A DNA stretch of 60,544 nucleotides. Source: Bacteroidota bacterium (GTDB lineage: Bacteria > Bacteroidota > Bacteroidia > Sphingobacteriales > Sphingobacteriaceae). Positions 26,083 to 34,252 of this stretch are shown piece by piece. Position 1 is the first letter of the stretch. Every line of letters begins with the position of its first letter. The stretch is from assembly GCA_013286565.1 (NCBI GenBank), contig JABDFM010000012.1, positions 1 to 60,544 on the forward strand, given 5' to 3'. The position numbers and the translations under genes are program-made. Under the pieces are notes generated by a model. It worked only from the letters and a program-made list of their open reading frames with translations. It did no database searches and was not told the DNA's origin.

Positions 26083-27021
26083 CTAATTTAACAGTTTTAC
26101 AATGATGGCATCGCCAAAGTGTTTTCTTAAATAGCTCCCATCCCCATGCAGCGTCCATACCTGCTGGGGTTGGGTATATTCAATGGCTTGCAGGATATCA
26201 TTCCAGTCGGCATGGTCTGAAATATAGAGGGTATCATTTTGATTCACCTGTAAATTTTTCCAACCCGAAGCAAACAGGCGCTTCACACCTGTAGCCCCTA
26301 TATAACTATCAAAAGTAAAAGGCGGAACGATATACACATACTCCAGTTGGTTTTTCATCAATTTGCGGCCATAGACCTGGTACTTACCTGGCGAAAAGCC
26401 CATCTTCTCATAAATGGCATTTATCGGCATAATGCGATGATGAACCAGTATAGTTTTTTGCGGTGCATGTTCATTGATGAGCTTAATTAACCGCTGACTT
26501 TTCCCCAGGCTATAAGCGCCCAAAAGTATATTGATTTTAATATCATTCAGCTTTTGTATTTCAGTAACAGGATCGGGATGTGTAATGCCCGGGTTAGCGA
26601 AGGTGCTTTCTGTTATTAATACATCAGTCTTCACCCATTCTGTAGGTTCGCAGGTATTGTCTAATTGAAGCTTGTAATCACCTGTATATAAATATTTTAT
26701 GTCATTGTATTCCATTAATATTTGAGCGGAGCCGAGTATATGGCCCGCGGATATAAAAGTGATCTTCACTCCGCCTAAATCAAAAGCCTGGTGATAGGCT
26801 GAAATATTAAGAGCTTTTGCCGCGTTTTTCCCATAACGTAATTTCATAAAAGCAGCAGTGGCTTCGGTACAATACACCTCATTATTACCGGCAACCGAAT
26901 GATCGGCATGGGCGTGGGATATTACCGCTGTTTTAACCGGTTGCTGGGGATCGATGTAAAAATCACCGTATTTGCAGTAAAGGCCAATTTCATTGAAATA
27001 TAAAAAATCATCGAGTATCAT
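26083..27021 (-). CDS. MBL-fold, ligase-associated-type DNA exonuclease
   Basis: 312-residue metallo-beta-lactamase-fold protein resembling the exonuclease usually found beside ATP-dependent DNA ligase and Lhr-type helicase genes. Opening text GLYCKYGDFYIDPQQPVKTAVISHAHADHSVAG contains the HxHxDH metal motif (in two segments). Further metal residues are in FISAGHILGSAQ, YTGDYKLQ and ISDHADWND, with a late LHGDGSY. The role would be trimming DNA ends in repair, which is inference from family association. No ligase gene is in this window; it is followed directly by the DUF5522 gene instead. Its ATG abuts a repeat arm. Confidence 0.8.
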   Translation of the reverse strand: MILDDFLYFNEIGLYCKYGDFYIDPQQPVKTAVISHAHADHSVAGNNEVYCTEATAAFMKLRYGKNAAKALNISAYHQAFDLGGVKITFISAGHILGSAQILMEYNDIKYLYTGDYKLQLDNTCEPTEWVKTDVLITESTFANPGITHPDPVTEIQKLNDIKINILLGAYSLGKSQRLIKLINEHAPQKTILVHHRIMPINAIYEKMGFSPGKYQVYGRKLMKNQLEYVYIVPPFTFDSYIGATGVKRLFASGWKNLQVNQNDTLYISDHADWNDILQAIEYTQPQQVWTLHGDGSYLRKHFGDAIIVKLLN

Positions 27022-27024
27022 GTT

Positions 27025-27149
27025 AGTTCACTGGTTCATTAGTGTCATTAGTTCATTGGTATTTGGTGGTGAGGGATTATAGGCAATTAATTATTTTATA
27101 TCGATCTACAGAACAATACACAAGTGAACTAATGAGCTAATGAACTGAA
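27025..27149. repeat. GTTCATTAGT-type paired inverted repeat
   Basis: Left arm AGTTCACTGGTTCATTAGTG and CATTAGTTCATTGG (27025-27059); right arm AGTGAACTAATGAGC and TAATGAACTGAA (27123-27149) are inverse complements apart from short differences, with internal direct repetition of the word TTCATTAG. The right arm encodes the last residues and stop of coaE. Confidence 0.7.
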
Positions 27150-27722
27150 TTTTTGGTGTAGTTTCAAAACCTGCGGGATAACCAGTTCTGTATCATCGTT
27201 CAGGATCACAAAATCGGCCAGTTTGGTTTTCTTTTCTTCGGAGAACTGTTTGGCATCGCGGCTTTCGATCTCGGCACGCGATAGCCCATCGCGCTGCATT
27301 ACCCGCTGTATCCTTAACTCAAGCGGGGCGGTTACCATGATGGAATAGTCGCACATTTTATAGGAGGTGCTTTCGAATAATAAAGCGGCTTCCTTTGCCA
27401 CATAAGGTACGTTTTTAGTTTGTGCTAACCAGGCATCAAAAGCCCTGAATGTGGCGGGATGTACCAGTGCATTCAATTTAGTCAATTCGGCCTCATCATT
27501 AAATACGATACCGGCTATATGCTTGCGGTTCAATGCGCCATCATCAAAATAAGCCCCTTTACCGAAAGCGGCCTTTATACCTTTAATCAATTCAGGATCG
27601 GATGTCATCATATTTTTGGCGGCATCATCGGCATAAAAAACAGGGATACCTAATACCTCAAATATCTTGCTTACGGTGGTTTTGCCACCGCCAATGTTAC
27701 CGGTTATACCTATTTTAATCAT
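27129..27722 (-). CDS. coaE: Dephospho-CoA kinase
   Basis: Last enzyme of CoA synthesis; phosphorylates the ribose 3' hydroxyl of dephospho-CoA. The 197-residue length is normal. The P-loop is GITGNIGGGKTTVSKIF (residues 4-20; G-N-I-G-G-G-K-T in place of the more common GGIGSGKS), followed by FYADDAAKNMM, KEAALLFES (the CoA-binding lid) and RVMQRDGLSRAEIESRDA. The C-terminal tail (FSSLAH and stop) is encoded by the arm of an intergenic repeat, so the native end has been replaced. Directly abuts the YbbR-like gene with no spacer. Confidence 0.95.
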   Translation of the reverse strand: MIKIGITGNIGGGKTTVSKIFEVLGIPVFYADDAAKNMMTSDPELIKGIKAAFGKGAYFDDGALNRKHIAGIVFNDEAELTKLNALVHPATFRAFDAWLAQTKNVPYVAKEAALLFESTSYKMCDYSIMVTAPLELRIQRVMQRDGLSRAEIESRDAKQFSEEKKTKLADFVILNDDTELVIPQVLKLHQKFSSLAH

Positions 27723-28670
27723 TTATTTCCTGATGATAAAATCAATATTTTGCGGTTCGATCTTCACTATTTTACAATATGCCGGAAAACGTGTCAACTT
27801 TACGGGCAAGGTATTATAACCATGATCGCGCCAAAGGCTAAGATCGGCAGTGGCTTCAAAAAAGTCATCGTCCGTTACCGCATATCTCTTCAATGAAGTG
27901 GTAAAAGTAACTTTAACTTTTTGCGGGAATACTTTTACGTTATCGTAATTAAGGTTATTGAGCAACTTTACCGGGATAAGTACCGTTTTTTCAGTAAACT
28001 CATCAACCGGGATAGTAACTTCGACAGATTTGGGGTACATACTTATATTGGCTTCCTTTACCAGTTGAAGGTTTAAGCGCGTTTTGACGGTTTCGTTGAT
28101 GCTATCCAATATCAATGTATCGGTATTCCATTCTTTTATCTTGTCTAATACGCTACGCGGACCGCTTAATGTAATGTAGGAAGGATTAATAGAGACATCT
28201 TCAGATTGCGAAAACTGGTGCTGATATTTGATATCGGTCAACAATTTTACAGGAATTTTTTTAACAGCCTTGTCTGAAAAATCAAAATATAAAGTATCCG
28301 GACTAAAGGATATAATTTGCTGGTCAAATTCCTTACGGTCGTTAATTTGCTTTAACTGGGAACTCAGTACTATGTAATTTTTATTTTCAAGCGGGTGCAG
28401 GTCCACATCAATGATCTTGTTCTCATTATTCATTTTTGAGAAGATCATTTGCCAGCCGGTACCCTGCATCATAGCATTCACGGTATCGGATTGCAGGGAA
28501 TGAAAGGCGCGTTTTTGAGGGGTGTTTTTATAAGATAACACCTCTTTGACTGTAAAACTGGAAGTGTTGGACATGGTTGTAAATAGCCAGGCAAAAACAG
28601 CCAATACCAGGCAGGTGAAAAATGCCGATAATCGCCGCCTTTCTGTCGCTGATAATTTTACAATGGCCAT
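27723..28670 (-). CDS. YbbR-like domain protein (CdaR-type)
   Basis: 315-residue inner-membrane-anchored protein. One helix near the N-terminus (LSAFFTCLVLAVFAWLF, about residues 14-31) precedes an extracytoplasmic region of repeated YbbR-like beta domains (for example KKIPVKLLTDIKYQHQF, ITLSGPRSVLDKIKEW, VTIPVDEFTEKTVLIPVKL). Related Firmicutes CdaR proteins regulate c-di-AMP cyclase; no cyclase gene is near here, so that role is not assumed. Set in the conserved order nusB-DUF1573-yajC-ybbR-coaE. Confidence 0.85.
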   Translation of the reverse strand: MAIVKLSATERRRLSAFFTCLVLAVFAWLFTTMSNTSSFTVKEVLSYKNTPQKRAFHSLQSDTVNAMMQGTGWQMIFSKMNNENKIIDVDLHPLENKNYIVLSSQLKQINDRKEFDQQIISFSPDTLYFDFSDKAVKKIPVKLLTDIKYQHQFSQSEDVSINPSYITLSGPRSVLDKIKEWNTDTLILDSINETVKTRLNLQLVKEANISMYPKSVEVTIPVDEFTEKTVLIPVKLLNNLNYDNVKVFPQKVKVTFTTSLKRYAVTDDDFFEATADLSLWRDHGYNTLPVKLTRFPAYCKIVKIEPQNIDFIIRK

Positions 28671-28673
28671 TTT

Positions 28674-28740
28674 AAAGGTTAAAAAAGACGAAAGGTAAAA
28701 GAATAAAGGTAGTGCTTAAAACCTTTGCCCTTTTACCTTC
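28674..28740. repeat. Purine-rich AAAGGTAAAAG intergenic inverted repeat, copy 3
   Basis: Left AAAGGTTAAAAAAGACGAAA and GGTAAAAGAATAAAGGTA; right AAACCTTTGCCCTTTTACCT is complementary to it. Lies between yajC and ybbR inside an otherwise tight operon. Confidence 0.6.
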
Positions 28741-28746
28741 AAATTA

Positions 28747-29079
28747 CTATTTAGCAACTACAGGAGGCGTATTAAGCGCTTTTGAAGCTTCTAAAGAAAT
28801 TGAAGATTTTTCAAAGCGAACTTTATGGCCGCCTTCTGTTTCAATTAAAAAAGTAGTTTCGGCAACATCAATAATTTTCCCATGCATACCGGAAGTTGTG
28901 ATCACCTTATCGCCTTTTTTAAGCTCGTTAACGTATTTTTTCTGATCTTTTTGCTTCTTGATCTGCGGACGTATCATAAAGAAGTAAAATACCACCACGA
29001 TCAATATCATGGGTAAAAAAGATCCGAAACCACCAAAAGCACCAGCTCCGCCGGCCTGTAATAAAATTGTTGTTATCAT
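28747..29079 (-). CDS. yajC: Preprotein translocase subunit YajC
   Basis: Small accessory membrane protein of the Sec translocon that works with SecDF. The 110 residues comprise one N-terminal helix (FLPMILIVVVFYFFMIRPQIKK, in two segments from about residue 22) with the hallmark FFMIRPQ, then a short cytosolic SH3-like domain (LKKGDKVITTSGMHGKIIDV). The first 20 residues are Gly/Ala-rich, as often in Bacteroidota. Confidence 0.96.
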   Translation of the reverse strand: MITTILLQAGGAGAFGGFGSFLPMILIVVVFYFFMIRPQIKKQKDQKKYVNELKKGDKVITTSGMHGKIIDVAETTFLIETEGGHKVRFEKSSISLEASKALNTPPVVAK

Positions 29080-29101
29080 GTTTAATATAAAAAAGTATAA
29101 A

Positions 29102-29536
29102 TTATTTAGTCATGGATACTTCGCCAATTAAGTGTACCAGGTTTTGTGCCGGGTTGGTATTGGCTGTTATTGTGATCTGTTTATCCTGCAATCCGATTTT
29201 TCCTTTGCTGTTAAAAGTAACCGTAATGGCTGAACTTTGACCAGGCAGAATGGGCGTTTTTGGCCACTCAGGTTTTGTGCAACCGCAAGATGCCACCGCG
29301 TCTGTAATGATCAGAGGTGATTTGCCTGCATTAGTAAATTTAAACTCGTAGGTTACTTTCTCGCCTGCCAGGATCTTGCCAAAATCATGCGTGTCTTTTT
29401 CGAATTTCATTACCGGGCCGTTACCGGAAGCAGCATTAGTTGTATTTGCTGCTGTTGCGTTACTGTTAGCTTGATTTGAGTTATTGCAGGCCATTAGCAT
29501 ACAAACTGCCATAATGCCTAAAAACAGCTTTTTCAT
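29102..29536 (-). CDS. DUF1573 lipoprotein
   Basis: 144-residue lipoprotein. A lipobox is visible (CMLMAC, then NNSNQ), then an Asn/Ala/Thr-rich linker, then the DUF1573 Ig-like beta-sandwich (KFEKDTHDFGKILAGEKVTY, TNAGKSPLIITDAVASCGC, PILPGQSSAITVTFNSKGK). Two adjacent Cys in SCGC are conserved in the family. Function unknown in general; its place between nusB and yajC is conserved across Bacteroidota, from memory. Confidence 0.92.
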   Translation of the reverse strand: MKKLFLGIMAVCMLMACNNSNQANSNATAANTTNAASGNGPVMKFEKDTHDFGKILAGEKVTYEFKFTNAGKSPLIITDAVASCGCTKPEWPKTPILPGQSSAITVTFNSKGKIGLQDKQITITANTNPAQNLVHLIGEVSMTK

Positions 29537-29585
29537 TTTTGTAAAATTATTTTTTTAGTGTGTTGATTTTTATGGTTTTGATCTG

Positions 29586-30536
29586 TTATTCTTCTATCAA
29601 TCCCCTGCCCACTTTTTTTATTATGTTCCCCGCTTTTAATTCGTATAAAATCTTGTCTAAGATACCGTTTATAAATGAATTACTTTTAGGGGTGCTAAAC
29701 TCCTTGGATATTTCCAAATATTCATTAATAGTTACCTTGACAGGGATGGATGTAAAATTAATAAATTCGGCAATAGCCATTTTCATTAATAAAGTATCCA
29801 TCATGGCAATACGTTCGGGCTCCCAGTTCTGTGTTTTTTTGCTGATCATCTCCTGGTAATCCGCATCATGCCTGATACTTTTCTGAAAAAGATCAATGAT
29901 GAACTCCCTGTCGTCAACCCAGTTACCGGTAACTTCGGCCAGTTTGTTCAGTTTATAATCATCATTAGCAAAGTTTTTAAACGTTTTTGCTATCAATGCC
30001 TGTAACACGTCTTTGTCAACCGGCCAGAAGATAAACATATCCTCAAAAACCTGTTCGGCCAGCAACGATTTTAAAATTACCTTTTTGAAAATAAATTTAA
30101 TGATATCCTTGTCTGTCTGGATGGTATCGCCTGTTTTTTGAAGGTACTCGGTATATTCAGCCGAGTTTTTTAGGATAATGAACAGCGACTTTGCCAGTTC
30201 GGGTTCAAACGTCCATGAAACTTTATATTTTTTTACCGACTCTAAAAACTCTGCGTTCTTGTTCAATGACAAAATAAACCTGTTTTCGAGTATTTTGAGT
30301 TGAGGCACCAGGTCCTCAGCGGTGGGCAGGTGCTTATGCGCCCGTTCATCCGCGTCATTTGCTGCATAATGTACCACTTCCGAAATAAGCGAAAGCATCC
30401 AGATATACATTTCATATACCTTGTCAATGCTTTGCAGCAGATTTTTTTCGTGTGGCTTAATTTCTTTACTGTCCGATTGGTGGTAAGCGTATAGCGCTTG
30501 CAATACTTTTACCCGTAAATGTCTTCTGTTTAACAT
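29586..30536 (-). CDS. nusB: Transcription antitermination factor NusB (long Bacteroidota form)
   Basis: RNA-binding antitermination factor for rRNA operons. At 316 residues it is about twice the proteobacterial length, which is normal for this phylum. The start reads MLNRRHLRVKVLQALYAYHQ, the NusB R-x-x-x-x-x-L-Q-x-L-Y opening, and the second half holds the classical C-terminal part (DTLLMKMAIAEFINFTSIPVKVTINEYLEISKEFSTPKSNSFINGILDKI, in segments). The inserted middle (about 60-200) is helical. A hairpin at 30555-30573 sits between it and the leucine dehydrogenase gene. Confidence 0.93.
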   Translation of the reverse strand: MLNRRHLRVKVLQALYAYHQSDSKEIKPHEKNLLQSIDKVYEMYIWMLSLISEVVHYAANDADERAHKHLPTAEDLVPQLKILENRFILSLNKNAEFLESVKKYKVSWTFEPELAKSLFIILKNSAEYTEYLQKTGDTIQTDKDIIKFIFKKVILKSLLAEQVFEDMFIFWPVDKDVLQALIAKTFKNFANDDYKLNKLAEVTGNWVDDREFIIDLFQKSIRHDADYQEMISKKTQNWEPERIAMMDTLLMKMAIAEFINFTSIPVKVTINEYLEISKEFSTPKSNSFINGILDKILYELKAGNIIKKVGRGLIEE

Positions 30537-30554
30537 GTGATAAAGAACGATTGT

Positions 30555-30573
30555 GGTTTGCCAAAGGCAAACC
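30555..30573. other. Intercistronic hairpin GGTTTGCC-AAA-GGCAAACC
   Basis: Perfect 8-bp stem with a 3-base loop in the 48-base gap between leucine dehydrogenase and nusB. The T-rich side faces the plus strand, where no gene ends, so it is more likely a processing or stability element than a terminator of the operon. Confidence 0.45.
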
Positions 30574-30584
30574 TTGTTTACTTA

Positions 30585-31670
30585 TTAATAGGTTGATTTA
30601 ACTTTTCTTATGTCTGATATCCGTTTTTCGGCGATTTTGTTAGCAGCTTCAATGGTCGAAATATTTTCGGTCTTTGATAGCTTTAACACATTACGCGTTG
30701 CTTCATAAATATTCTCTGTGAGCTGCAGGGTGCGTTTTTTACTAAAGCCCATCAGCTCTGAATAACAATTGATCACCCCACCGGCGTTGATCACATAATC
30801 GGGTGCAAATAATATCCCTTTTTCAAGCAGCATCCGTCCATGTATATACTCATCTTCCAGCTGATTGTTTGCAGAACCTGCTATAATTGAGCATTTTAAT
30901 TTATTTATGGTTTGTGTGTTAATAGTTGCGCCTAATGCACATGGCGAATAGATATCTGCATCCAGATCAAAAATGGTGTTATTGGATACTGCCTGTGCGC
31001 CATATTTTTTAGCCACCTGCCCGGTACGCTCTTCATTGATGTCGCTTACATACACCATAGTGTTCTCATCGCGCAGCAATCGCACCAAGTTTTCGCCCAC
31101 ATGGCCAATACCCTGCACTACAACGGTTCTGCCTGCCAGGTTATCATTGCCATAAAGTTCCTTTACAGCCGCTTTGATCCCCATAAAAACCCCCAAAGCG
31201 GTAATTGGCGATGGATCGCCGCTGCCGCCTATGCTTTCTGGTACGCCCATCACATGCTGGGTTTCCATCCGGATATATTCCATATCCTTTGGATTGGTTC
31301 CCACATCTTCGGCAGTGATAAACTCCCCGTTAAGGTTTTTGATGAAACGGCCAAATTTGCGCAGCAATGCTTCTGTTTTATCCAGGTGAGAATTGCCAAT
31401 GATCACCGCTTTGCCACCACCCAGGTTAAGACCGGCTATGGAAGCTTTGTAGGTCATGCTTTTTGATAAACGCAGCACATCGTTCAAAGCCTCGGCTTCG
31501 GTTTTGTAGGCCCACATACGTGTTCCGCCCAGGGCCGGGCCTAAAGTAGTATCGTGAATGGCGATGATGGCTTTCAGCCCTGTGTCGGGATCGTTACAGA
31601 AAACTATTTTCTGATGTCCAAAGGAGTTCATTTGGTCAAACAACGATTCGTTTGTGTTTTGAGCTGACAT
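30585..31670 (-). CDS. Leucine dehydrogenase-type Glu/Leu/Phe/Val dehydrogenase
   Basis: NAD-dependent branched-chain amino acid dehydrogenase, 361 residues. The substrate domain has LGPALGGTRMWAY, MTYKASIAGLNLGGGKAVIIG (catalytic Lys in GGGKA-type segment) and FITAEDVGTNPKDM; the Rossmann domain has TVVVQGIGHVGENLVRLL and the adenine-side Asp in YVSDINEER. The end has YVINAGGVINCYSE, typical of leucine/valine dehydrogenases and unlike glutamate dehydrogenases. First gene of the minus-strand run to coaE, read from a well-formed promoter at 31704-31734. Confidence 0.93.
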   Translation of the reverse strand: MSAQNTNESLFDQMNSFGHQKIVFCNDPDTGLKAIIAIHDTTLGPALGGTRMWAYKTEAEALNDVLRLSKSMTYKASIAGLNLGGGKAVIIGNSHLDKTEALLRKFGRFIKNLNGEFITAEDVGTNPKDMEYIRMETQHVMGVPESIGGSGDPSPITALGVFMGIKAAVKELYGNDNLAGRTVVVQGIGHVGENLVRLLRDENTMVYVSDINEERTGQVAKKYGAQAVSNNTIFDLDADIYSPCALGATINTQTINKLKCSIIAGSANNQLEDEYIHGRMLLEKGILFAPDYVINAGGVINCYSELMGFSKKRTLQLTENIYEATRNVLKLSKTENISTIEAANKIAEKRISDIRKVKSTY

Positions 31671-31703
31671 TATTAGGTACTAATGCCTGTTTAGGGCCTG
31701 CGA

Positions 31704-31734
31704 CAAAAGTATGGGTTTTTTTTATTGTGGCAAA
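31704..31734 (-). promoter_or_regulatory. Promoter of the leucine dehydrogenase-nusB-yajC-coaE run
   Basis: On the minus strand TTTG (31734-31731), a 19-base spacer, and TACTTTTG (31711-31704): an exact match to the Bacteroidota -33/-7 consensus and its spacing. The transcript would begin about 28 bases before the start codon. Confidence 0.72.
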
Positions 31735-31750
31735 CTTTAATTAGCCAATT

Positions 31751-31856
31751 AGTCAATAGATGATAGTCGATAGTCCATAGTAGTTAAATAGTGAGCTCAT
31801 ATGCGACAGAGAAACTCCTGTTAAACCGTGGTCTATCGTCTATTGACTATGGACTT
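31751..31856. repeat. GTCAATAG/ATAGTCCATAG paired inverted repeat, copy 1
   Basis: Left arm AGTCAATAGATGATAGTCGA and TAGTCCATAG (31751-31780); right arm GGTCTATCGTCTATTGACTA and TGGACTT (31830-31856). The arms are approximate inverse complements built of the words ATAGTC and GTCTAT. Lies between divergent genes. Second copy at 43117. Confidence 0.7.
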
Positions 31857-31870
31857 CCTCGCAAAAAACA

Positions 31871-31878
31871 TACCTTTG
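31871..31878 (+). promoter_or_regulatory. -7 element of the ABC exporter gene
   Basis: TACCTTTG, an exact TAnnTTTG ending 11 bases before the ATG at 31889. No -33 at ideal distance, because the upstream side is occupied by a repeat arm. Confidence 0.4.
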
Positions 31879-31888
31879 TTAAAGAATA

Positions 31889-33676
31889 ATGAAGAGTCTC
31901 GCTTACTTAAATAAATTCCTTTATAAATATCGCTGGCGGCTTATTCCGGGGGTATTGTTTGTTGCTATTTCTAATGTATTCGGGGTATTAACAGCTTCAG
32001 TTATCCGTATCGCATTTAACCTGGTGACGGAAAATATATCCTTATACCATCTATTTTCGGGGTTCGACAGACAAACCGTAATTTATAACATATTTGGCTA
32101 TAGTATGCTGCTTTTTGGCGGCATAGTGCTTGCATTGGCATTGATCAGGGGCTTATTCCTGTTTTTGATGCGGCAAACCATCATCCTGATGTCGCGGCAT
32201 ATTGAATATGATGTTAAAAATGAGATATATGATCATTATCAATTGCTGTCGCTTGCTTTTTATCGTCGCCATAATACCGGGGATTTGATGAACCGGGTGA
32301 CGGAGGATGTAAGCCGTGTACGCATGTACCTGGGGCCAGGCATCATGTACACCATCAATACAGTTACGCTTTTCATCATCGCTATCTGCTTTATGCTTAC
32401 GGTTGATGTACGGTTAACCTTATTTTCTATTATGCCACTACCACTGCTGGTGGTTACTATTTATTATGTCAATAATATCATCCATTTCAGGAGTGAAAAA
32501 ATACAACAGCGTTTATCATCCCTGTCGAGCTTTGTGCAGGAAAATTTTTCGGGTATAAGGGTGATCAAATCTTATGTGAGGGAAGATACCATCCGCGATA
32601 GTTTTGCTGGCGAAAGTGAGAACTACAAAACCCATTCGATGGCGCTGGTAAGGGTGCAGGCCCTGTTTTTCCCGGTCATGCTTCTATTGGTAGGTCTAAG
32701 TAATGTGATCATCATGTATGTGGGTGGTATAGAAGTAATGAAAGGTACCATTACACCAGGTAATATTGCCGAGTTTATCGTGTATCTTAATATGTTGACC
32801 TTCCCTGTAATGTCGCTTGGGTGGGTTACCTCACTGATCCAGCGCGCAGCGGCATCCCAAAAAAGGATCAATGAGTTTTTACAGGAGCAGCCCGAAATCG
32901 TATCGTCAAATGTTGCGCCACATTTGGTGAAGGGTAGGCTCAGTTTTGACAAGGTATCATTCATATACCCCGATACCGGCATACAGGCTTTGAGGGACGT
33001 GTCATTTACCGCGGAGCCGGGGCAAATGATCGCGATTATCGGGCGAACTGGTTCGGGGAAGTCAACCATAGCTAACCTGATCATGCGAATGTATGATAGT
33101 ACTGAAGGTAGTATAATGGTGGATAACCACCAGTTGCAACGACTGAACCTGGAGAATTACCGTTCGCAAGTCGGTTTTGTACCGCAGGAAGTTTTCCTGT
33201 TCTCGGATACCATCGCCAATAATATAGCCTTCAGCGCCGATGTACTTGACATGCCCCGTGTTGAGCAGGCCGCCAGGGACGCGGCAGTATATCATAACAT
33301 TAAAGAATTAGAGAAGGGCTTTGAAACGCTGATAGGTGAACGTGGCGTTACCCTATCAGGCGGCCAGAAGCAAAGGGTATCTATTGCCAGGGCGATAGTA
33401 AAACAGCCCCAGATACTGATATTTGATGATTGTCTTTCGGCGGTTGATACCCGTACTGAGGAGGAGATATTAAACAACCTGGGTAATATTATGCAGGGTA
33501 AAACAAGTATCATCATATCTCACCGTATATCGACCATAAAAAACGCCGATAAAATATTGGTGATGGACAATGGCAGTATTGTGGAGCAGGGAACACACGA
33601 TGAACTGATGCAATTAAGGCACGTTTATTTTGAGTTATACGAAAAGCAGCTGCTTGAAGAAGAAGAAAATGCCTGA
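31889..33676 (+). CDS. ABC exporter, fused membrane and ATPase half-transporter
   Basis: MsbA/MdlB-type half-transporter of 595 residues that would export lipid, peptide or drug as a dimer. Six hydrophobic helices occupy residues about 15-320. The ATPase domain has the Walker A IIGRTGSGKST (about 385-396), Q-loop GFVPQEVFLFSD, signature TLSGGQKQRVSIARA, and Walker B ILIFDDCLSAVD. The residue after the Walker B Asp is Asp instead of the catalytic Glu, as in the degenerate site of heterodimeric exporters, yet no second half-transporter gene is adjacent. C-terminus is acidic (LLEEEENA). Confidence 0.94.
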   Translation: MKSLAYLNKFLYKYRWRLIPGVLFVAISNVFGVLTASVIRIAFNLVTENISLYHLFSGFDRQTVIYNIFGYSMLLFGGIVLALALIRGLFLFLMRQTIILMSRHIEYDVKNEIYDHYQLLSLAFYRRHNTGDLMNRVTEDVSRVRMYLGPGIMYTINTVTLFIIAICFMLTVDVRLTLFSIMPLPLLVVTIYYVNNIIHFRSEKIQQRLSSLSSFVQENFSGIRVIKSYVREDTIRDSFAGESENYKTHSMALVRVQALFFPVMLLLVGLSNVIIMYVGGIEVMKGTITPGNIAEFIVYLNMLTFPVMSLGWVTSLIQRAAASQKRINEFLQEQPEIVSSNVAPHLVKGRLSFDKVSFIYPDTGIQALRDVSFTAEPGQMIAIIGRTGSGKSTIANLIMRMYDSTEGSIMVDNHQLQRLNLENYRSQVGFVPQEVFLFSDTIANNIAFSADVLDMPRVEQAARDAAVYHNIKELEKGFETLIGERGVTLSGGQKQRVSIARAIVKQPQILIFDDCLSAVDTRTEEEILNNLGNIMQGKTSIIISHRISTIKNADKILVMDNGSIVEQGTHDELMQLRHVYFELYEKQLLEEEENA

Positions 33677-33804
33677 AAAACCCACAGAAAACATAAATTC
33701 TAACTTATTGTTTGAAAAAAATACAACAATATTGTTTTTAATACTTACACTTTGAAAATTTATTTATATTTATGCCGATCAAAAACTAATTACAATTATT
33801 TAAC

Positions 33805-34134
33805 ATGAGTGATTTTGAAAACAGAGAACGTGAAGAGGTTTTCTCAAAGAAGGTAAGAGCAGGGAAAAGAACTTATTTTTTTGATGTAAAGGCTACACGC
33901 TCAAACGATTATTACGTTACCATTACGGAAAGTAAAAAGCGTTTGGAAGATGGTGTATTTATTAAACATAAGATATTTTTATACAAAGAGGATTTTGAAA
34001 AATTTGCCGAAGGTTTAAAAGATACTGTGGATTACATTAAAGCTAATCAGGAAGTTACTGAAAAACGGTACGAATTTACCGAGGCTCCAGAAGTAGCTAA
34101 AACCGCTGATGAGGATTTCTCTTTCGATATTTAA
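33805..34134 (+). CDS. DUF3276 (PUR-alpha-like) nucleic-acid-binding protein
   Basis: 109-residue cytosolic protein of the bacterial PUR family. Segments EEVFSKKVRAGKRTYFFDVK, DYYVTITESKKR, FIKHKIFLYKEDFEKFAEGL form one PUR repeat, a Whirly-like sheet that binds single-stranded DNA or RNA. C-terminal tail is acidic. Members are small and probably abundant; the cellular role is unsettled. Followed by a very strong terminator. Confidence 0.93.
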   Translation: MSDFENREREEVFSKKVRAGKRTYFFDVKATRSNDYYVTITESKKRLEDGVFIKHKIFLYKEDFEKFAEGLKDTVDYIKANQEVTEKRYEFTEAPEVAKTADEDFSFDI

Positions 34135-34165
34135 TATTTAGCCTGCTAAAAAAATATGATGCCAT

Positions 34166-34194
34166 AAAAAACCCTGCCAAAAGCAGGGTTTTTT
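34166..34194 (+). terminator. Rho-independent terminator after the DUF3276 gene
   Basis: CCCTGC / GCAGGG stem extended by A6/T6, loop CAAAA. The A-run upstream could also make it work for a minus-strand transcript. Confidence 0.88.
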
Positions 34195-34252
34195 GTTGTA
34201 TCAAAATATCTATCCAGAAAGGTTTTACACTTTCTTTTTGGCAGTCTCGTTA

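Noticed and set aside
30555-30573. Hairpin as terminator separating leucine dehydrogenase from nusB
   Set aside because: The T-rich side lies on the plus strand, the wrong direction for these minus-strand genes.
32623-33084. 153-codon open frame antisense to the ABC exporter
   Set aside because: Lies wholly opposite a confident ATPase domain; its text is a complement of Walker and Q-loop codons and shows no own motif.
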